Shown: positions 30,521 to 41,492, counted from the stretch's first letter. The stretch is 64,000 bases of DNA from Candidatus Xenolissoclinum pacificiensis L6 (GCA_000512675.1 AXCJ01000001.1:113501-177500); one strand, 5' to 3'. Program-made: numbers and translations. Notes: a model not told the origin generated them from the sequence alone.

Positions 30521-31786
30521 AATAAATCTATTAATCAATATAGTATTAATAAACTATTTTCATCCCTATATCTACATATATTTGATGTATTTATTGATCT
30601 CCACCTGTAATTATGTGTTATAAATGAAAATAATATGAATAAATTGATTTATTTAATATAAAAAGCAACATATAGATACTACAAAGCACTACTGGCTTTA
30701 CACGTTTTGAATTTCCGTGCAATAAACTATCTATAATATGTATATACACTGGACATGGAAAAACTGCTATTGCATGCAATATCCATAATTCAGGTCTAAA
30801 AGTTGCTTTTATTACTTGCAAAATGGATGCTCGAAAAATCACTTATCGTATTATCAAAAATATGTCAACAGATCATACTCCTAACACAAAAAAATAAAAG
30901 TATATTATAAATTTTTTTCACTGTTTCTCTTCAGTACTCAATCCAATGTCATTTACTAATATATGACTATGATACAACACATTTAGTAATTGTCTTTCAA
31001 TATAAAAAAAAAACAATACCTATGCGCCTGTTCCGACTATTGTGTCATTATATGATTGCATCCATAATTTGCAACCATCTCTACTCTTTTATTACTAAAA
31101 TAAATATTTTTTATAGGCATAGATTAGCTACCTGATCAAATACTATTTACCTCTTTAATACTAAATATGTTTTAGATTTTTATATACTACAAACGAGGAC
31201 ATTAGATTGGGTAAGATCATCAATATCTGTTACAAGAAGTTTATATATTAATACAAAAATATATATTTTAATATATCAATTCTTCTTCTGCTTTTAAAAT
31301 TGGTGTAAAATTTGGCTAATCTTGGTAAGCGCTTAGACTGACTTTTTAGGAAAAACAGGTAAATCATTCTTGCAAATTTTAGATAACATTTCAGATAGAC
31401 TAATCAGCAATATATATTCCTTTGTATTTTTCAGATCATTTATAGTCCACCATTTGAGGATAGGTTTACAACTCTTTTCTGATCTGTCACATTAGATGTT
31501 TTTATGTCTTGTTTATTTTGTTCTATTAATAATGAATGTATCATCTACTGGTCGCATCTTATCTTCCCAATATAAATCTATTGTTCCATATCATCTAGGT
31601 ATAAAATCGGTTTCAAAATCATCAGTTGTATGTACTATTTCTTCAAATATTTCACGTATTGTTGCCTCTTCATTCCTTCTCCATCTTGTATTGTTCCTCA
31701 AGAGTAACCCACCTTAGTGATAATATATCAAATACAACAGAAATAGCCTCTATCTTTTTATCTTCTATCCTTTCATATACAGAAAA
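30521..31786. other. Long stretch without a recognisable gene
   Basis: This AT-rich interval holds no gene that I can support. A 74-codon minus-strand frame at 30618-30842 is hydrophobic and unlike anything known. On the minus strand around 31330-31710 broken frames give RNEEATIREIFEEIVHTTDD and WWTINDLKNTKEYILLIS, which look like remains of a decayed gene of unknown family. Confidence 0.4.
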
Positions 31787-31890
31787 ACTGGCATTAACGA
31801 TTAAAGATATAACAAGGACAGATGAATTTGTTAAAAAGGAAACACAGACACGCTAAGATGCGATATGGCAGGAAATTGCAAGCGTTGCGG
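31787..31890 (+). mobile_element. IS1-family left-end fragment
   Basis: Starts with TGGCATTAACGATTAAAG and continues through the zinc-finger codons of InsA (GNCKRCGS), matching the left ends near 3832 and 52738 but in plus orientation. It ends after about 100 bp, where sequence of an IS5-type element takes over. Confidence 0.65.
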
Positions 31891-31919
31891 AAGTAAGAAC
31901 CTGTCTTCAAAGAATAATT

Positions 31920-32415
31920 GTTTAAAAGTACTGAGTATTGCACAGATTTATAAGAAGTAATGATAGACAGTACTATAGTTAGAGAACATGCTTGTGCAAC
32001 AGGTTATGGCAAGAAAAAAGAAGGCTTAGGAAGATCTAAAGGAGGATTCACTTCCAAGATACATGCCTTAGTAGATGCATTGGAAAATCCTTTGAAGTTT
32101 ATTATCAAGGAAGAAGATTTAATGGAAGATATCAAAGGAACAACAGTTATTGCGGACAAAGGGTATGATAGTAAGATATTTCGTAACCATTTGGATAACA
32201 ATGTGAAATAGTTATTCCTCCTCGTAGAAATAGAAAGATTCAGTATGAATATGACAACATATCTATATGGAGAAGCACTTGATAGAATGTTTTTTCGGTA
32301 AATTTAAGCATTTTAAGCGGATATCGTTTTGATAAGACTAAATTATCTTATCAGGCCTTTATTGACTTCGCTTCCACCTTAATATGCTTACGCTAACCCT
32401 ATTCAACAGAACCTA
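31920..32415 (+). mobile_element. IS5-type transposase C-terminal remnant with right end
   Basis: The plus strand encodes MIDSTIVREHACATGYG, RSKGGFTSKIHALVDAL and TTVIADKGYDSKIF, the DDE core of an IS427-like transposase, followed after a stop by VIPPRRNRKIQYEYD and a decayed end. It closes with AACAGAACCTA (32405-32415), the inverse of the AGGTTCTGTT left ends at 7388, 52197 and 52762. The N-terminal half and left end are missing here. The following 400 bp (32416-32817) contain nothing that I recognise. Confidence 0.8.
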
Positions 32416-32817
32416 GTTTCCTGATGAATCTACATACTTGAGAATCGTATATACCAAACAGATATCCTATGAATTCTTGTATAACATAACTGTATAGCAA
32501 TAATGCTAGTATCATTAACTTATAGGGTCTTCTTGTTCTTTGTAATACTTTGCTTTTCCATATAGGCTGTACCCTTGTAACTATTCTATTTAATTTATTT
32601 ATCTTTATCCTAAAATAGTCTATACAATACCGATGATTTCTTACAAACCTTCTTATCTCTTAGCTTGACTATCCTATTCATATGTGATATTACCTAACTA
32701 TATGCTCTTTTTCCTACAATTTCATAGGATATATCAAAACAATATCTATTAAAATTAATATTTAAATAATAATTTACTCTTACAATATGAATCTTTGATT
32801 AAAAAATTATTATTATT

Positions 32818-33633
32818 ATGCAAACTGTACATCTATCAAAAGAAGATCTGATTTCAGCATTTGATAAATTAGCAAAAGACAAAGGACATTCTGAGGGTAT
32901 AAAAAAAGCCTTATATGATGAATTTGTACGACAAAAAGGAGGTACACCTGATGGAATCCAAATAAATGATCAAGAGATATATGGTGATTCTAATCACAAA
33001 ATTACTAGTAATCACGGTGGAATGGCCTATGCCAATATTTCTGCACCAATCATCACACCGACATCTGTACCTAAAGTGGAAGAGGTTGTGGGTGGTCAAC
33101 AGGTTGCCTCTAACAAAAGTAGGTTATCTGCAGTATCTAGTGTCAAAATAGATGTTGAACTTGTAACCAGTGAAACTGTTACTTTTTCTACAACGAATAC
33201 ACTTGGCGGAAAAATAGGTGGTAAATTCAAAGGAGTTAATCTTGAATTTTCATATTCACTTGCAATCACAAGTAGTAGTGCCGATACAGTTACTAATCTC
33301 AGTAACATTTCAAATAATATATCAGTAAACCTTGATCCATTTAGTGAGAGCAATGTAATAGCATATGTTACCCGTACTAGTACAGACGCAAAATTTGTAA
33401 TACCCATAAGAATAACATCAGGTCTGATATGGGGAAATTATCCTTCTCCACACCAAGGACACTATTTTTGGGGAATAAGCTTGCAAAATGCTCTGCTTAA
33501 TCTATTTGGTACAGCAGAGTGTAATATTGAAGGAACATTGAAATCTTCTCTTTCTGCTGCGGGTAGAATAGATATAACGTCAAAAAGATTACCAGGATAT
33601 GAAGATTTCCATTCCATGGATGAAAAGTCATAA
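32818..33633 (+). CDS. Aerolysin-like ETX/MTX2-type pore-forming protein
   Basis: A 271-residue protein. After a helical N-terminus (SKEDLISAFDKLAKDKGHSE) and a low-complexity linker, residues about 105-205 show the alternating Ser/Thr-rich pattern of ETX/MTX2 toxins: SETVTFSTTNTLGGKIGGKF, an amphipathic stretch GVNLEFSYSLAITSSSADTV, then NISVNLDPFSESNVIAYVTR and KFVIPIRITSGLI. In this family such strands form the transmembrane beta-barrel hairpin. No signal peptide is visible. It is flanked by IS debris upstream and by lspA downstream on the other strand. The call rests on pattern recognition; receptor-binding specificity cannot be guessed. Confidence 0.62.
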   Translation: MQTVHLSKEDLISAFDKLAKDKGHSEGIKKALYDEFVRQKGGTPDGIQINDQEIYGDSNHKITSNHGGMAYANISAPIITPTSVPKVEEVVGGQQVASNKSRLSAVSSVKIDVELVTSETVTFSTTNTLGGKIGGKFKGVNLEFSYSLAITSSSADTVTNLSNISNNISVNLDPFSESNVIAYVTRTSTDAKFVIPIRITSGLIWGNYPSPHQGHYFWGISLQNALLNLFGTAECNIEGTLKSSLSAAGRIDITSKRLPGYEDFHSMDEKS

Positions 33634-33711
33634 TATTTCAATTTGTATGAGGAAATGGTCGTATAATAGATCTCTATGAAATTGTAAAAACAACTGACTC
33701 TAAGAGTATTC

Positions 33712-33756
33712 AATTGGTTAAAAAACATTCATATTATGCATGTTTTTTAACCAATT
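33712..33756. terminator. Bidirectional stem-loop between converging genes
   Basis: Two 17-bp arms, AATTGGTTAAAAAACAT (33712-33728) and its exact complement (33740-33756), flank an 11-nt loop. The A and T runs inside the arms give a U-rich 3' side on either strand, as expected for a two-way intrinsic terminator between the ETX/MTX2-like gene and lspA. Confidence 0.75.
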
Positions 33757-33793
33757 TCGCTCTTGAATTCAGAGCTATCATTTCACAGAAGGT

Positions 33794-34252
33794 CTATTTC
33801 TTAAAATATATAACAGTATCTCTAGATAACATTAATATAACAGAAATCGTAATACAAGAATCAGCCACATTAAATACAGGAAAAGAATACTTACCAATGT
33901 AAACATGTATAAAATCTACCACTCCTTGATGTTGTATACGATCAATAAGATTACTGAGTGCCCCTGCACATAAAACATGCATATAAATCCTCCCTTGCAT
34001 ATTTTTTCTGCATGCAAAATACAATAACACTATAACCAGCACTGTGTTGCAGACAAACAATATCATATTTATATTTGGGATAAATTCCAACATGCCAAAG
34101 CTAATTCCTCTATTAATTAATACAGGTCCCAAATGCAAAAAGTGTATTACCTCTATAAAGGAATTACCCAGGAACTCTAACGCCCAAAACTTTGACAGTA
34201 AATCAAGACATATAATAATCCCATAAACCATCAAATACAAATACATACTCAT
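33794..34252 (-). CDS. lspA: Lipoprotein signal peptidase (SPase II)
   Basis: An inner-membrane aspartyl protease that cleaves signal peptides of prolipoproteins. The 152-residue protein has four hydrophobic spans and both catalytic aspartates: GALSNLIDRIQHQGVVDFI and FPVFNVADSCITI. The gene is divergent from ftsK, with a short shared upstream region. Confidence 0.95.
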   Translation of the reverse strand: MSMYLYLMVYGIIICLDLLSKFWALEFLGNSFIEVIHFLHLGPVLINRGISFGMLEFIPNINMILFVCNTVLVIVLLYFACRKNMQGRIYMHVLCAGALSNLIDRIQHQGVVDFIHVYIGKYSFPVFNVADSCITISVILMLSRDTVIYFKK

Positions 34253-34335
34253 CTTCTCTATACCCTATCTCACCCATAATAAATGATGTATACTATGACT
34301 GTAAAGATTTGATATATATAATTATATTGTATAAA

Positions 34336-36582
34336 ATGTTATCTTTCTTAAAAAAATGGTCAACTATACTGGTATGGATATACATAAGTGTCGCTTTTTT
34401 AAGTTATTGCCCAACAGATACTTCCTGGTCCATAATAAATCATTCACAAAATCCTGTACATAATTTTTGTGGTAAAATAGGCTCCTATATTGTAGATATG
34501 GTGTATTTGTTCTTCGGATATTCAATATATCCTATCATAGGTTTCACCATACTTTCATTTTATGCAAAGCATGTATCGAGAATGTCTCGTTGTCTATTGC
34601 ACCTACTTTCCAGTTTATGCATAATATTCACTATTTCAATGTTCAAAGTGAACAATCCATCGTGGGCATATGTATCTTATTCTGGATCTATTGGGTTCTT
34701 ATTACATACAATTATACCCAATATAAATACCACACTCTGTCTTACGATGACCTGTATCCTCCATCTAATATTAATATACTGTTATTATAAAAAACCATTA
34801 GAACATTTAACTAAAAATTTCTATATAAAATGTTTGAATATATATCAATCCACAATGATATTCATCACCCGTATATTAAAATACATACTTCCTCGTAAAC
34901 TTATCCCAAAATCATTATACCTCAACAAGTATAAAGTTAAGAAATTACATAATGAAGAATTTACAAATAAAAATCTCTTGCCAGATAATATACCAAAAGA
35001 TGCAAAAAAATGTAATACTGATAATCAAGAGGTACTCAGAAACAAATATAAGCAACATATTTTTTCAATCACTGATCAAAAAACCACTGAGAAAAAACTC
35101 CTTAACAAAACCATTCCCTCAATCGTAAAACATAATGATCTCGATAATTTTCAAAAACCCAATCTCAAATTCTTCAAAAATAAAAAACTAAACCCTATAA
35201 GAAACACCTCTCATCACATAAATACATCTCGGAAATTAGAGACCATATTAAATGATTTCGGAATAGAGGTAAAAATACTAAATCATCATGTTGGTCCCGT
35301 AGTAACATTATATGAATTAGATCTAACACCAGGCACTAAATCATCAAGAGTTATAAATCTATCATATGATATCGCTCGTTCACTATGTGTTTCTTCTATT
35401 AGAATATCGGTCATACCAGGGAAAAAATCTCTCTGTCTGGAAATACCAAATCAAGAAAGAGATACAGTAGTGTTAAAGGATTTCTTTGAAAGCGATGACT
35501 TTAATTCTGGTTTATATAATATTCCAATCGCACTAGGTTGTACAATTTTTGGAAAACCATTCTTTGCAGATCTAACAAAAATGCCTCATTTGCTTATAGC
35601 TGGTACTACAGGATCAGGAAAATCTGTTGCAATCAATGTTATGATACTATCTATTATATATTCATTCACTCCACAAGAATGTAAATTAATCCTAGTAGAT
35701 CCTAAAATGTTAGAATTATCAATGTATGATCACATACCTTACCTTCTTACACCTGTAGTCACTGAACCCAGAAAAGCAGTCAATGCTTTAAAATGGCTGA
35801 CAAAAGAGATGGAGAATCGTTATAAAAACATGTCTTTGCTGTCTGTAAGAAATATTGAAGGTTATAATAAACTAATTAAAGAAAAAGCACATCATGGTCA
35901 TTATGTTATGAATAATACAATACATAAAGTACTTCCATATATCGTAGTTGTAATAGATGAAATGGCTGATTTAATGCTGGTAACAGGAAAAGAGATTGAA
36001 ACCCTTGTGCAACGATTGTCACAAATGGCACGCGCATCGGGCATCCACTTGATTATGGCTACTCAACGTCCTTCTGTAGATGTCATTACTGGTGTTATAA
36101 AAGCAAACTTTCCCACCAGAGTTAGTTTCGCGGTAAGCTCAAAAATTGATAGTCGAACAATATTAGGAGAACAAGGAGCGGAACAATTACTTGGAAAAGG
36201 AGATATGCTATATATGACTGCAGGACATCCTCTAATGAGACTCCATGCTCCTTTCGTTGAAGATTACGAAGTGAATTTAGTTGTAGATTACATAAAAACG
36301 CAAGGAGAACCTGAATATCAAGAGTCAATCGACGAGCTTTCTCAAGAAAATGACTATACCGAAAACAGCGAACCATCATCAGATCAAGACATCTTCCAAA
36401 ACGCATTATCAATAATCTACCAAGATAAACGGATCTCCGTCAGTTATCTACAACGCAAGCTTAAGATAGGATTTAATAGAGCAGCTAGCATCATAGAAGA
36501 GATGGAAGACAAAGGTATCATTAGCAAACCAAATGCTATAGGAAAACGAGAGATCCTAAAGAAAAAACAAGAAGTATTATAA
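34336..36582 (+). CDS. ftsK: DNA translocase FtsK
   Basis: FtsK pumps chromosome ends across the division septum and activates XerCD recombination. N-terminal membrane spans (WSTILVWIYISVAFLSY and others up to about residue 160) are followed by a short basic linker, the alpha/beta motor with Walker A GTTGSGKSVAINVM and VVIDEMADLM, and a C-terminal gamma winged helix (SVSYLQRKLKIGFNRAASII) that reads KOPS-type sites. I start at the ATG at 34336 (MLSFLKKW); a TTG at 34309 is in frame but adds an unlikely leader. About 748 residues. The stop overlaps the converging atpA end by 6 bp. Confidence 0.95.
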   Translation: MLSFLKKWSTILVWIYISVAFLSYCPTDTSWSIINHSQNPVHNFCGKIGSYIVDMVYLFFGYSIYPIIGFTILSFYAKHVSRMSRCLLHLLSSLCIIFTISMFKVNNPSWAYVSYSGSIGFLLHTIIPNINTTLCLTMTCILHLILIYCYYKKPLEHLTKNFYIKCLNIYQSTMIFITRILKYILPRKLIPKSLYLNKYKVKKLHNEEFTNKNLLPDNIPKDAKKCNTDNQEVLRNKYKQHIFSITDQKTTEKKLLNKTIPSIVKHNDLDNFQKPNLKFFKNKKLNPIRNTSHHINTSRKLETILNDFGIEVKILNHHVGPVVTLYELDLTPGTKSSRVINLSYDIARSLCVSSIRISVIPGKKSLCLEIPNQERDTVVLKDFFESDDFNSGLYNIPIALGCTIFGKPFFADLTKMPHLLIAGTTGSGKSVAINVMILSIIYSFTPQECKLILVDPKMLELSMYDHIPYLLTPVVTEPRKAVNALKWLTKEMENRYKNMSLLSVRNIEGYNKLIKEKAHHGHYVMNNTIHKVLPYIVVVIDEMADLMLVTGKEIETLVQRLSQMARASGIHLIMATQRPSVDVITGVIKANFPTRVSFAVSSKIDSRTILGEQGAEQLLGKGDMLYMTAGHPLMRLHAPFVEDYEVNLVVDYIKTQGEPEYQESIDELSQENDYTENSEPSSDQDIFQNALSIIYQDKRISVSYLQRKLKIGFNRAASIIEEMEDKGIISKPNAIGKREILKKKQEVL

Positions 36583-38121
36583 ACCTTTTTGTTCTTCATT
36601 AGATTGCTTAATATTAAAAAACCCCGACAATATCTCTTTAAGCTGGTTAGAATCAGCCTCTTCTATCTTGCCAAGAGTATTAATCCTATCCAACAGATCA
36701 GAATGTTTAGCCTCTAAAAAGATCGTCATCTTCTTGGCGATTGCTTTCACCTCATCCACTTCAACATGGTCAAGAAAGCCATTCTGAGTAGCAAAAAACA
36801 TCATCACTTGTTCTACAAAATCAACTGGTTGTGATGCTCCTTGGGTTAATAACGTGGTCAGAAGTTGTCCCTTTCGAATTGCATTCTTCGTATCTTGATC
36901 TAAATCTGATGAAAACTGCATAAAAGCTTCTAACTCCCTAAACTCTGCCAGTTCTAACTTTAAACTTCCTACAACTTGTTTCATTGCTTTTCTTTGCGCG
37001 GCTGACCCGACACGAGATACCGAAGTTCCAATACTAATAGCAGGCTTTATATTTTGATAAAAAAGGCTGGAATCTAGAAAGATCTGTCCATCAGTAATTG
37101 AAATTACATTTGTTGGAATATATGCTGATATATCTTTTTCTTGTGTCTCAACAATTGGAAGAGCAGTTAAAGAGCCAGAACCACGATCTCGAGACATCTT
37201 CGCTGCACGCTCTAACAATCTAGAATGTATATAAAATATATCTCCAGGAAAAGCTTCTCGACCAGGAGGCCTACGCAACAACAAAGAGATCTCCCGATAC
37301 GCTATAGCATGTTTAGAAAGATCATCATATACAATCAGACCATGCATACCATTATCCCGGAAATACTCTCCCATTGTACACCCTGTATAAGCCGCCAGAA
37401 ACTGCTTAACTGCAACATCTCCAGCACATGCTGATACAATAATTGTATACTGCAATGCATCATGCTCTAACAAAGTCTGTTTTAACCTTGCAATAGTTGA
37501 TTCCTTTTGCCCAATCGCTACATAAATACAATATACTCTTTCATTCTCAGGAACACTCTTATTTATTGATGCTTGATTCAAAATAGTATCAAGTGCAACA
37601 GTAGTCTTCCCAGTTTGACGATCACCAATAATTAGCTGTCTCTGCCCCCTCCCAATAGGGATAAGAGCATCAATAATTTTTATTCCTGTCTGTAATGGTT
37701 CATGTACAGACTGTCTTTGCATTACGCCTGGCGCTTTAACCTCGATTTCTCGTTTTTCATCAACATCTAATATATCCCCGTCTAAAGGTTTACCTAGTGC
37801 ATCCACCACTCGTCCTAATAAATGTTTGCCAACAGGAACCTTTAATATTTCATGAGTTCTGGACACAACATCACCTTCAGTAACTGCAATTTCATCCTCA
37901 AGAATCAATATACTACAAGAATCATAATATATACTTTGTACTTGTCCCAAAGCTCCACTACTAAATTTAACAACCTCAGAAAACATCACATCCTCTAACC
38001 CACATACCGTAGCAACACCATCTGCAACAGTAAGAACAGTTCCGACCTCTAATATTTTGCTACGTTCATTATTAAGCTTTTTAGATATAGTTTCTGACAA
38101 CTGATTAACGTTAATATTCAT
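36577..38121 (-). CDS. atpA: F1 ATP synthase subunit alpha
   Basis: The nucleotide-binding, non-catalytic alpha subunit of the F1 head. The beta-barrel start (EVGTVLTVADGVATVCGL), Walker A GDRQTGKTTVALD and the SIGTSVSRVGSAAQ signature are present; 514 residues, normal. It follows atpH by a few bases. No atpG, atpD or atpC follow; instead the gene converges on ftsK, showing the split atp locus known in Rickettsiales. Confidence 0.97.
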   Translation of the reverse strand: MNINVNQLSETISKKLNNERSKILEVGTVLTVADGVATVCGLEDVMFSEVVKFSSGALGQVQSIYYDSCSILILEDEIAVTEGDVVSRTHEILKVPVGKHLLGRVVDALGKPLDGDILDVDEKREIEVKAPGVMQRQSVHEPLQTGIKIIDALIPIGRGQRQLIIGDRQTGKTTVALDTILNQASINKSVPENERVYCIYVAIGQKESTIARLKQTLLEHDALQYTIIVSACAGDVAVKQFLAAYTGCTMGEYFRDNGMHGLIVYDDLSKHAIAYREISLLLRRPPGREAFPGDIFYIHSRLLERAAKMSRDRGSGSLTALPIVETQEKDISAYIPTNVISITDGQIFLDSSLFYQNIKPAISIGTSVSRVGSAAQRKAMKQVVGSLKLELAEFRELEAFMQFSSDLDQDTKNAIRKGQLLTTLLTQGASQPVDFVEQVMMFFATQNGFLDHVEVDEVKAIAKKMTIFLEAKHSDLLDRINTLGKIEEADSNQLKEILSGFFNIKQSNEEQKGL

Positions 38122-38127
38122 CTCAAT

Positions 38128-38658
38128 TTAAAGTGTTTTCCTAATAAAATCTTTTGTAACTTGTGTTATGCATTCTATCTTCTTTCGACCTGAAATATCT
38201 AGTATATAATTCTCAGCCTTAATTATAAAACCATTAATTAAACTACGATCAATGATATTCTCTATTTCAAATTCGGTATCTTTATTCAGCATATTCCTTG
38301 TGATTTTTCCTATATATTGCTCCTGAGACTTAGTAATCTCAGATATTGAATATACATAAATTTGCATCAAATTCCGCTTTTCATAAACTAGACGTTTATA
38401 CTGTTTGTATATATTATGCACTTGTGAAAGTATATCATCTTCAACAAGAATAATAACATAATTTACAAAATCAGAAACAAACCCTACAGAACTCAAAAAA
38501 TCCTTCTTTTCAGAAGATCCAATAATTGGCAAAGATAAATAACTCAGAAAAAAATCATTTATATTACTTAATGATATAAAGTTCGAAAAATCATCATATA
38601 CCTGATCCGAACAATAATCAAACAACGCTTTTGCATATTTATTGCTAACAGAAGACAT
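38128..38658 (-). CDS. atpH: F1 ATP synthase subunit delta
   Basis: The delta subunit links F1 to the peripheral stalk. A 176-residue helical protein beginning SNKYAKALFDYC with the C-terminal block GFIIKAENYILDISGRKKIE, where the LxDGSL-like region normally lies. It is weakly conserved, as usual, but its place directly before atpA (6-bp gap) supports the call. Confidence 0.9.
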   Translation of the reverse strand: MSSVSNKYAKALFDYCSDQVYDDFSNFISLSNINDFFLSYLSLPIIGSSEKKDFLSSVGFVSDFVNYVIILVEDDILSQVHNIYKQYKRLVYEKRNLMQIYVYSISEITKSQEQYIGKITRNMLNKDTEFEIENIIDRSLINGFIIKAENYILDISGRKKIECITQVTKDFIRKTL

Positions 38659-38740
38659 AAATAACTACACATTGACTCAGAAATATATGTTATATTATTA
38701 TTTATGAATTTACAAATCCTAACTGACAATTTTTCAGAAA

Positions 38741-39940
38741 ATGTTATTTGAACTAAAAATAGTAAGACACTACCTCAGACTATTATCAGCAGATTCTTTT
38801 CTTAATGCAATTGCAATACTAAGCGTAGCAATCTCAGTCGCCATATTATTAATTATCATGTCCTTAACAAATGGTTTTCACACAAAACTATTACAACATA
38901 TCATCGCCAAGCAAGGTCATATATCTGTTACTCCAATATACCAACATATTCAAAATGTTCATGAGAAAATGTCATTATTACAAGAGCAACAAGAAATAAA
39001 ACATGTGATACCTGTAATAGAAGAACATGCTCTTGTCTATAATACAAATAATATCCAAAAAGGGGCTACCCTACTAAAAGGATTTTTACATGAAGATATA
39101 GATCTAGACTTATCAGATGATTGCCTTAAGTGTATGACTCAAAATGGTGTTATTATATCAAATAATATTGCCAATATTCTCGATATAGAACAAGGTGATA
39201 CAATCAGTCTACTTACTATAAACATGATTGATGATTTATCATTCAATGACAATAACACTTTTAAAGTATGTAGTATAACAAATGATAAATTATACGCAGG
39301 TAGCATAGTAATGAACCTATTGACTCTACAACAGCTATTGGAATACGACAATAACAGTGTAGATAGAATAGACATCTTCTTATATGATGAACAAGATACA
39401 TTCTCTGTAGCATGCAAAATATTATCCTTACTACAAGAAAATAATGAAGTGTGGTACGAACGTAGTGGGATATTCCTAGACGCTATTAAAACAGAAAAAA
39501 GCGTTATGTTCCTTATATTGGTATTAGTCGTAATCATTTCCATGTTTAGTATAACGTCCTCTTTAATGGTTATGGTACGAGAAAAAAAATATGACATAGC
39601 TATCTACACAACCGTAGGAGCATCTGGGTTTATGATATTTAGAATATTTCTAATAATCGGAATGTGCGTCTCATTATTAGGAATAATTACCGGTTTGAGT
39701 ATAGGTTTGTTATTCTTGCATAATATGGATAGTATAAAAAATTGCTTACTATATCTAAGTAATTACGCCGAAATTTTTTATGCAATCCACAACTTCCTAT
39801 TATATATTCCTGTAGAGATCTTCTACAAAGATGTAATAAATATTTTCTATATGGCGTTCTGCATATCTATTCTAGCAACTATAATACCCGCAATAATTGC
39901 CACACACCAAAAACCAGCTAGAATACTTAGAAACCAATAA
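38741..39940 (+). CDS. lolC: Lipoprotein-releasing ABC transporter permease (LolC/LolE family)
   Basis: An FtsX-type permease of 399 residues: a first membrane span (LNAIAILSVAISVAILLIIM) near the N terminus, a large periplasmic domain, and three C-terminal spans including FLILVLVVIISMFSITSSLM and KKYDIAIYTTVGASGFMIF. The opening (KIVRHYLRL..., SLTNGFHTKL) is that of LolC/LolE. With LolD (not in the window) it would release lipoproteins from the inner membrane. LolC and LolE cannot be told apart here, and many alphaproteobacteria use one permease as a homodimer. Confidence 0.88.
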   Translation: MLFELKIVRHYLRLLSADSFLNAIAILSVAISVAILLIIMSLTNGFHTKLLQHIIAKQGHISVTPIYQHIQNVHEKMSLLQEQQEIKHVIPVIEEHALVYNTNNIQKGATLLKGFLHEDIDLDLSDDCLKCMTQNGVIISNNIANILDIEQGDTISLLTINMIDDLSFNDNNTFKVCSITNDKLYAGSIVMNLLTLQQLLEYDNNSVDRIDIFLYDEQDTFSVACKILSLLQENNEVWYERSGIFLDAIKTEKSVMFLILVLVVIISMFSITSSLMVMVREKKYDIAIYTTVGASGFMIFRIFLIIGMCVSLLGIITGLSIGLLFLHNMDSIKNCLLYLSNYAEIFYAIHNFLLYIPVEIFYKDVINIFYMAFCISILATIIPAIIATHQKPARILRNQ

Positions 39941-40004
39941 TTCTCATTACACAGAACACATAGGAACTATATCATCTCTCTGGAATAGGATATTATCAAT
40001 CACT

Positions 40005-40302
40005 AGGCACTGTTAACAAAGATTTAAACTTAAGATAGGAGTTTATCCCCAATCAGTGAAGAAAAATTTGATGAGAAGGTTATAATAGCGATCAACATAA
40101 AAAAACGACTATATTTTCACCTGGTAGAAAATCGTATTAATATATAACAAGAATATATTCAAATCTGGTCTAAAATAGAAAATTTCTTCGCTAAACTCAA
40201 GGAAAATAGATGTTTAGCTTTACGATTTGAAAAATCAGACCTATCTTTTCTATCTTTCATTCCTTACGCCTGTATTAAATATCGCCTTTGTTAACAGTGC
40301 CT
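40005..40302 (+). mobile_element. Internally deleted IS5-type element with intact ends
   Basis: A 298-bp unit with 17-bp inverted ends AGGCACTGTTAACAAAG. The interior keeps only the start and end of the transposase seen at 59767-60543 (the FDEKV... start and the LRFEKSDLSFLSF end). It is non-autonomous and occupies most of the gap between the LolC-like gene and nuoD. Confidence 0.82.
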
Positions 40303-40325
40303 AACACTTATATAATCGTTGTTTT

Positions 40326-41492
40326 TTACCTGTCAATTTCTCCGAATACGACATCTAAGGAGCCAAGTATTGCAGGTATATCAGCGAGATAATGTTGTCT
40401 AGACAAATAATCCATTGTCTGTAAATGCAGAAATCCAGGAGCTCTAATTTTACATCTATATGGTTTATTAGACCCATCAGATACTATAAAGACTCCGAAT
40501 TCCCCTTTTGGTGCTTCAACAGGTCTGTAAGCTTCACCTTCAGGAACATGAAACCCTTCAGAATATAACTTAAAATGATGTATCATTGCTTCCATAGAAT
40601 TCTTCATCTCTTTCCTAGTTGGAGGAACAACCTTCTTATCTTCTGTCACAACAGAACCTGAAGGCATATTTTGACAACACTGATCAATAATCTTCACAGA
40701 CTGTTTCATTTCCTCCATACGCACCAAGTACCTATCATAACAGTCGCCTATTTTCCCTATAGGTATATCAAAATCTAACTTATCGTAAACTTCGTATGGA
40801 TCACTCTTACGCAAATCCCAAGGAATACCAGATGCACGCAACATAGGACCAGACAAACTCCAATCCAGAGCATCTTCCTTAGAAATTACCCCTATATTCA
40901 CCATTCTTTGCTTAAAGATTCTATTCTCAGTTAACAATCCTTCCACATCCTCTATTCTTGCTGGAAATTCTTGAGAAAATGCATATATATCATCTAACAA
41001 TGATTGCTCCACATCATAAGCTACTCCTCCAGGACGGATATAAGCAGAATGATACTTCGCCCCTGAAGCACGTTCGTAAAAGCATAACATCCTATCTCTC
41101 TCTTCAAACAACCATAAGAAAGGAGTGATCGCCCCTACATCGATTGCATTGGTTGTTATATTAAGTATGTGATTAAGAAGTCGAGTTATCTCAGAAAACA
41201 TAACCCGTATATATTGTGCTCTTTCAGGAATAACGCAACCCAGTAATTTCTCAACAGATAAAGAATACGCATGTTCCTGTGCCATAGGAGAAACATAATC
41301 CAACCTATCAAAATATGGCAAAGCTTGCAAATAAGTCTTATGCTCTATTAACTTCTCAGTTCCACGATGCAAAAAACCTATATGAGGATCAGCTCTCACG
41401 ACAACTTCTCCATCAATTTCCAAAAGCAACCTCAAGACACCATGAGCAGCAGGATGCTGAGGTCCAAAATTAATTATTTTTTTCTCTGTCAC
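40326..41492 (-). CDS. nuoD: NADH-quinone oxidoreductase subunit D
   Basis: The 49-kDa-type peripheral arm subunit of complex I that helps form the quinone site. [36 protein letters not shown] and [14 protein letters not shown] are hallmark motifs, and the C-terminus DVVFGEIDR is typical. 388 residues, normal. The other nuo genes are not adjacent; the gene follows elbB at 23 bp on the same strand. Confidence 0.97.
   Translation of the reverse strand: MTEKKIINFGPQHPAAHGVLRLLLEIDGEVVVRADPHIGFLHRGTEKLIEHKTYLQALPYFDRLDYVSPMAQEHAYSLSVEKLLGCVIPERAQYIRVMFSEITRLLNHILNITTNAIDVGAITPFLWLFEERDRMLCFYERASGAKYHSAYIRPGGVAYDVEQSLLDDIYAFSQEFPARIEDVEGLLTENRIFKQRMVNIGVISKEDALDWSLSGPMLRASGIPWDLRKSDPYEVYDKLDFDIPIGKIGDCYDRYLVRMEEMKQSVKIIDQCCQNMPSGSVVTEDKKVVPPTRKEMKNSMEAMIHHFKLYSEGFHVPEGEAYRPVEAPKGEFGVFIVSDGSNKPYRCKIRAPGFLHLQTMDYLSRQHYLADIPAILGSLDVVFGEIDR

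Noticed and set aside
30618..30842. 74-codon hydrophobic minus-strand ORF as a gene
   Set aside because: No family, no ribosome-binding site and composition typical of AT-rich chance frames.
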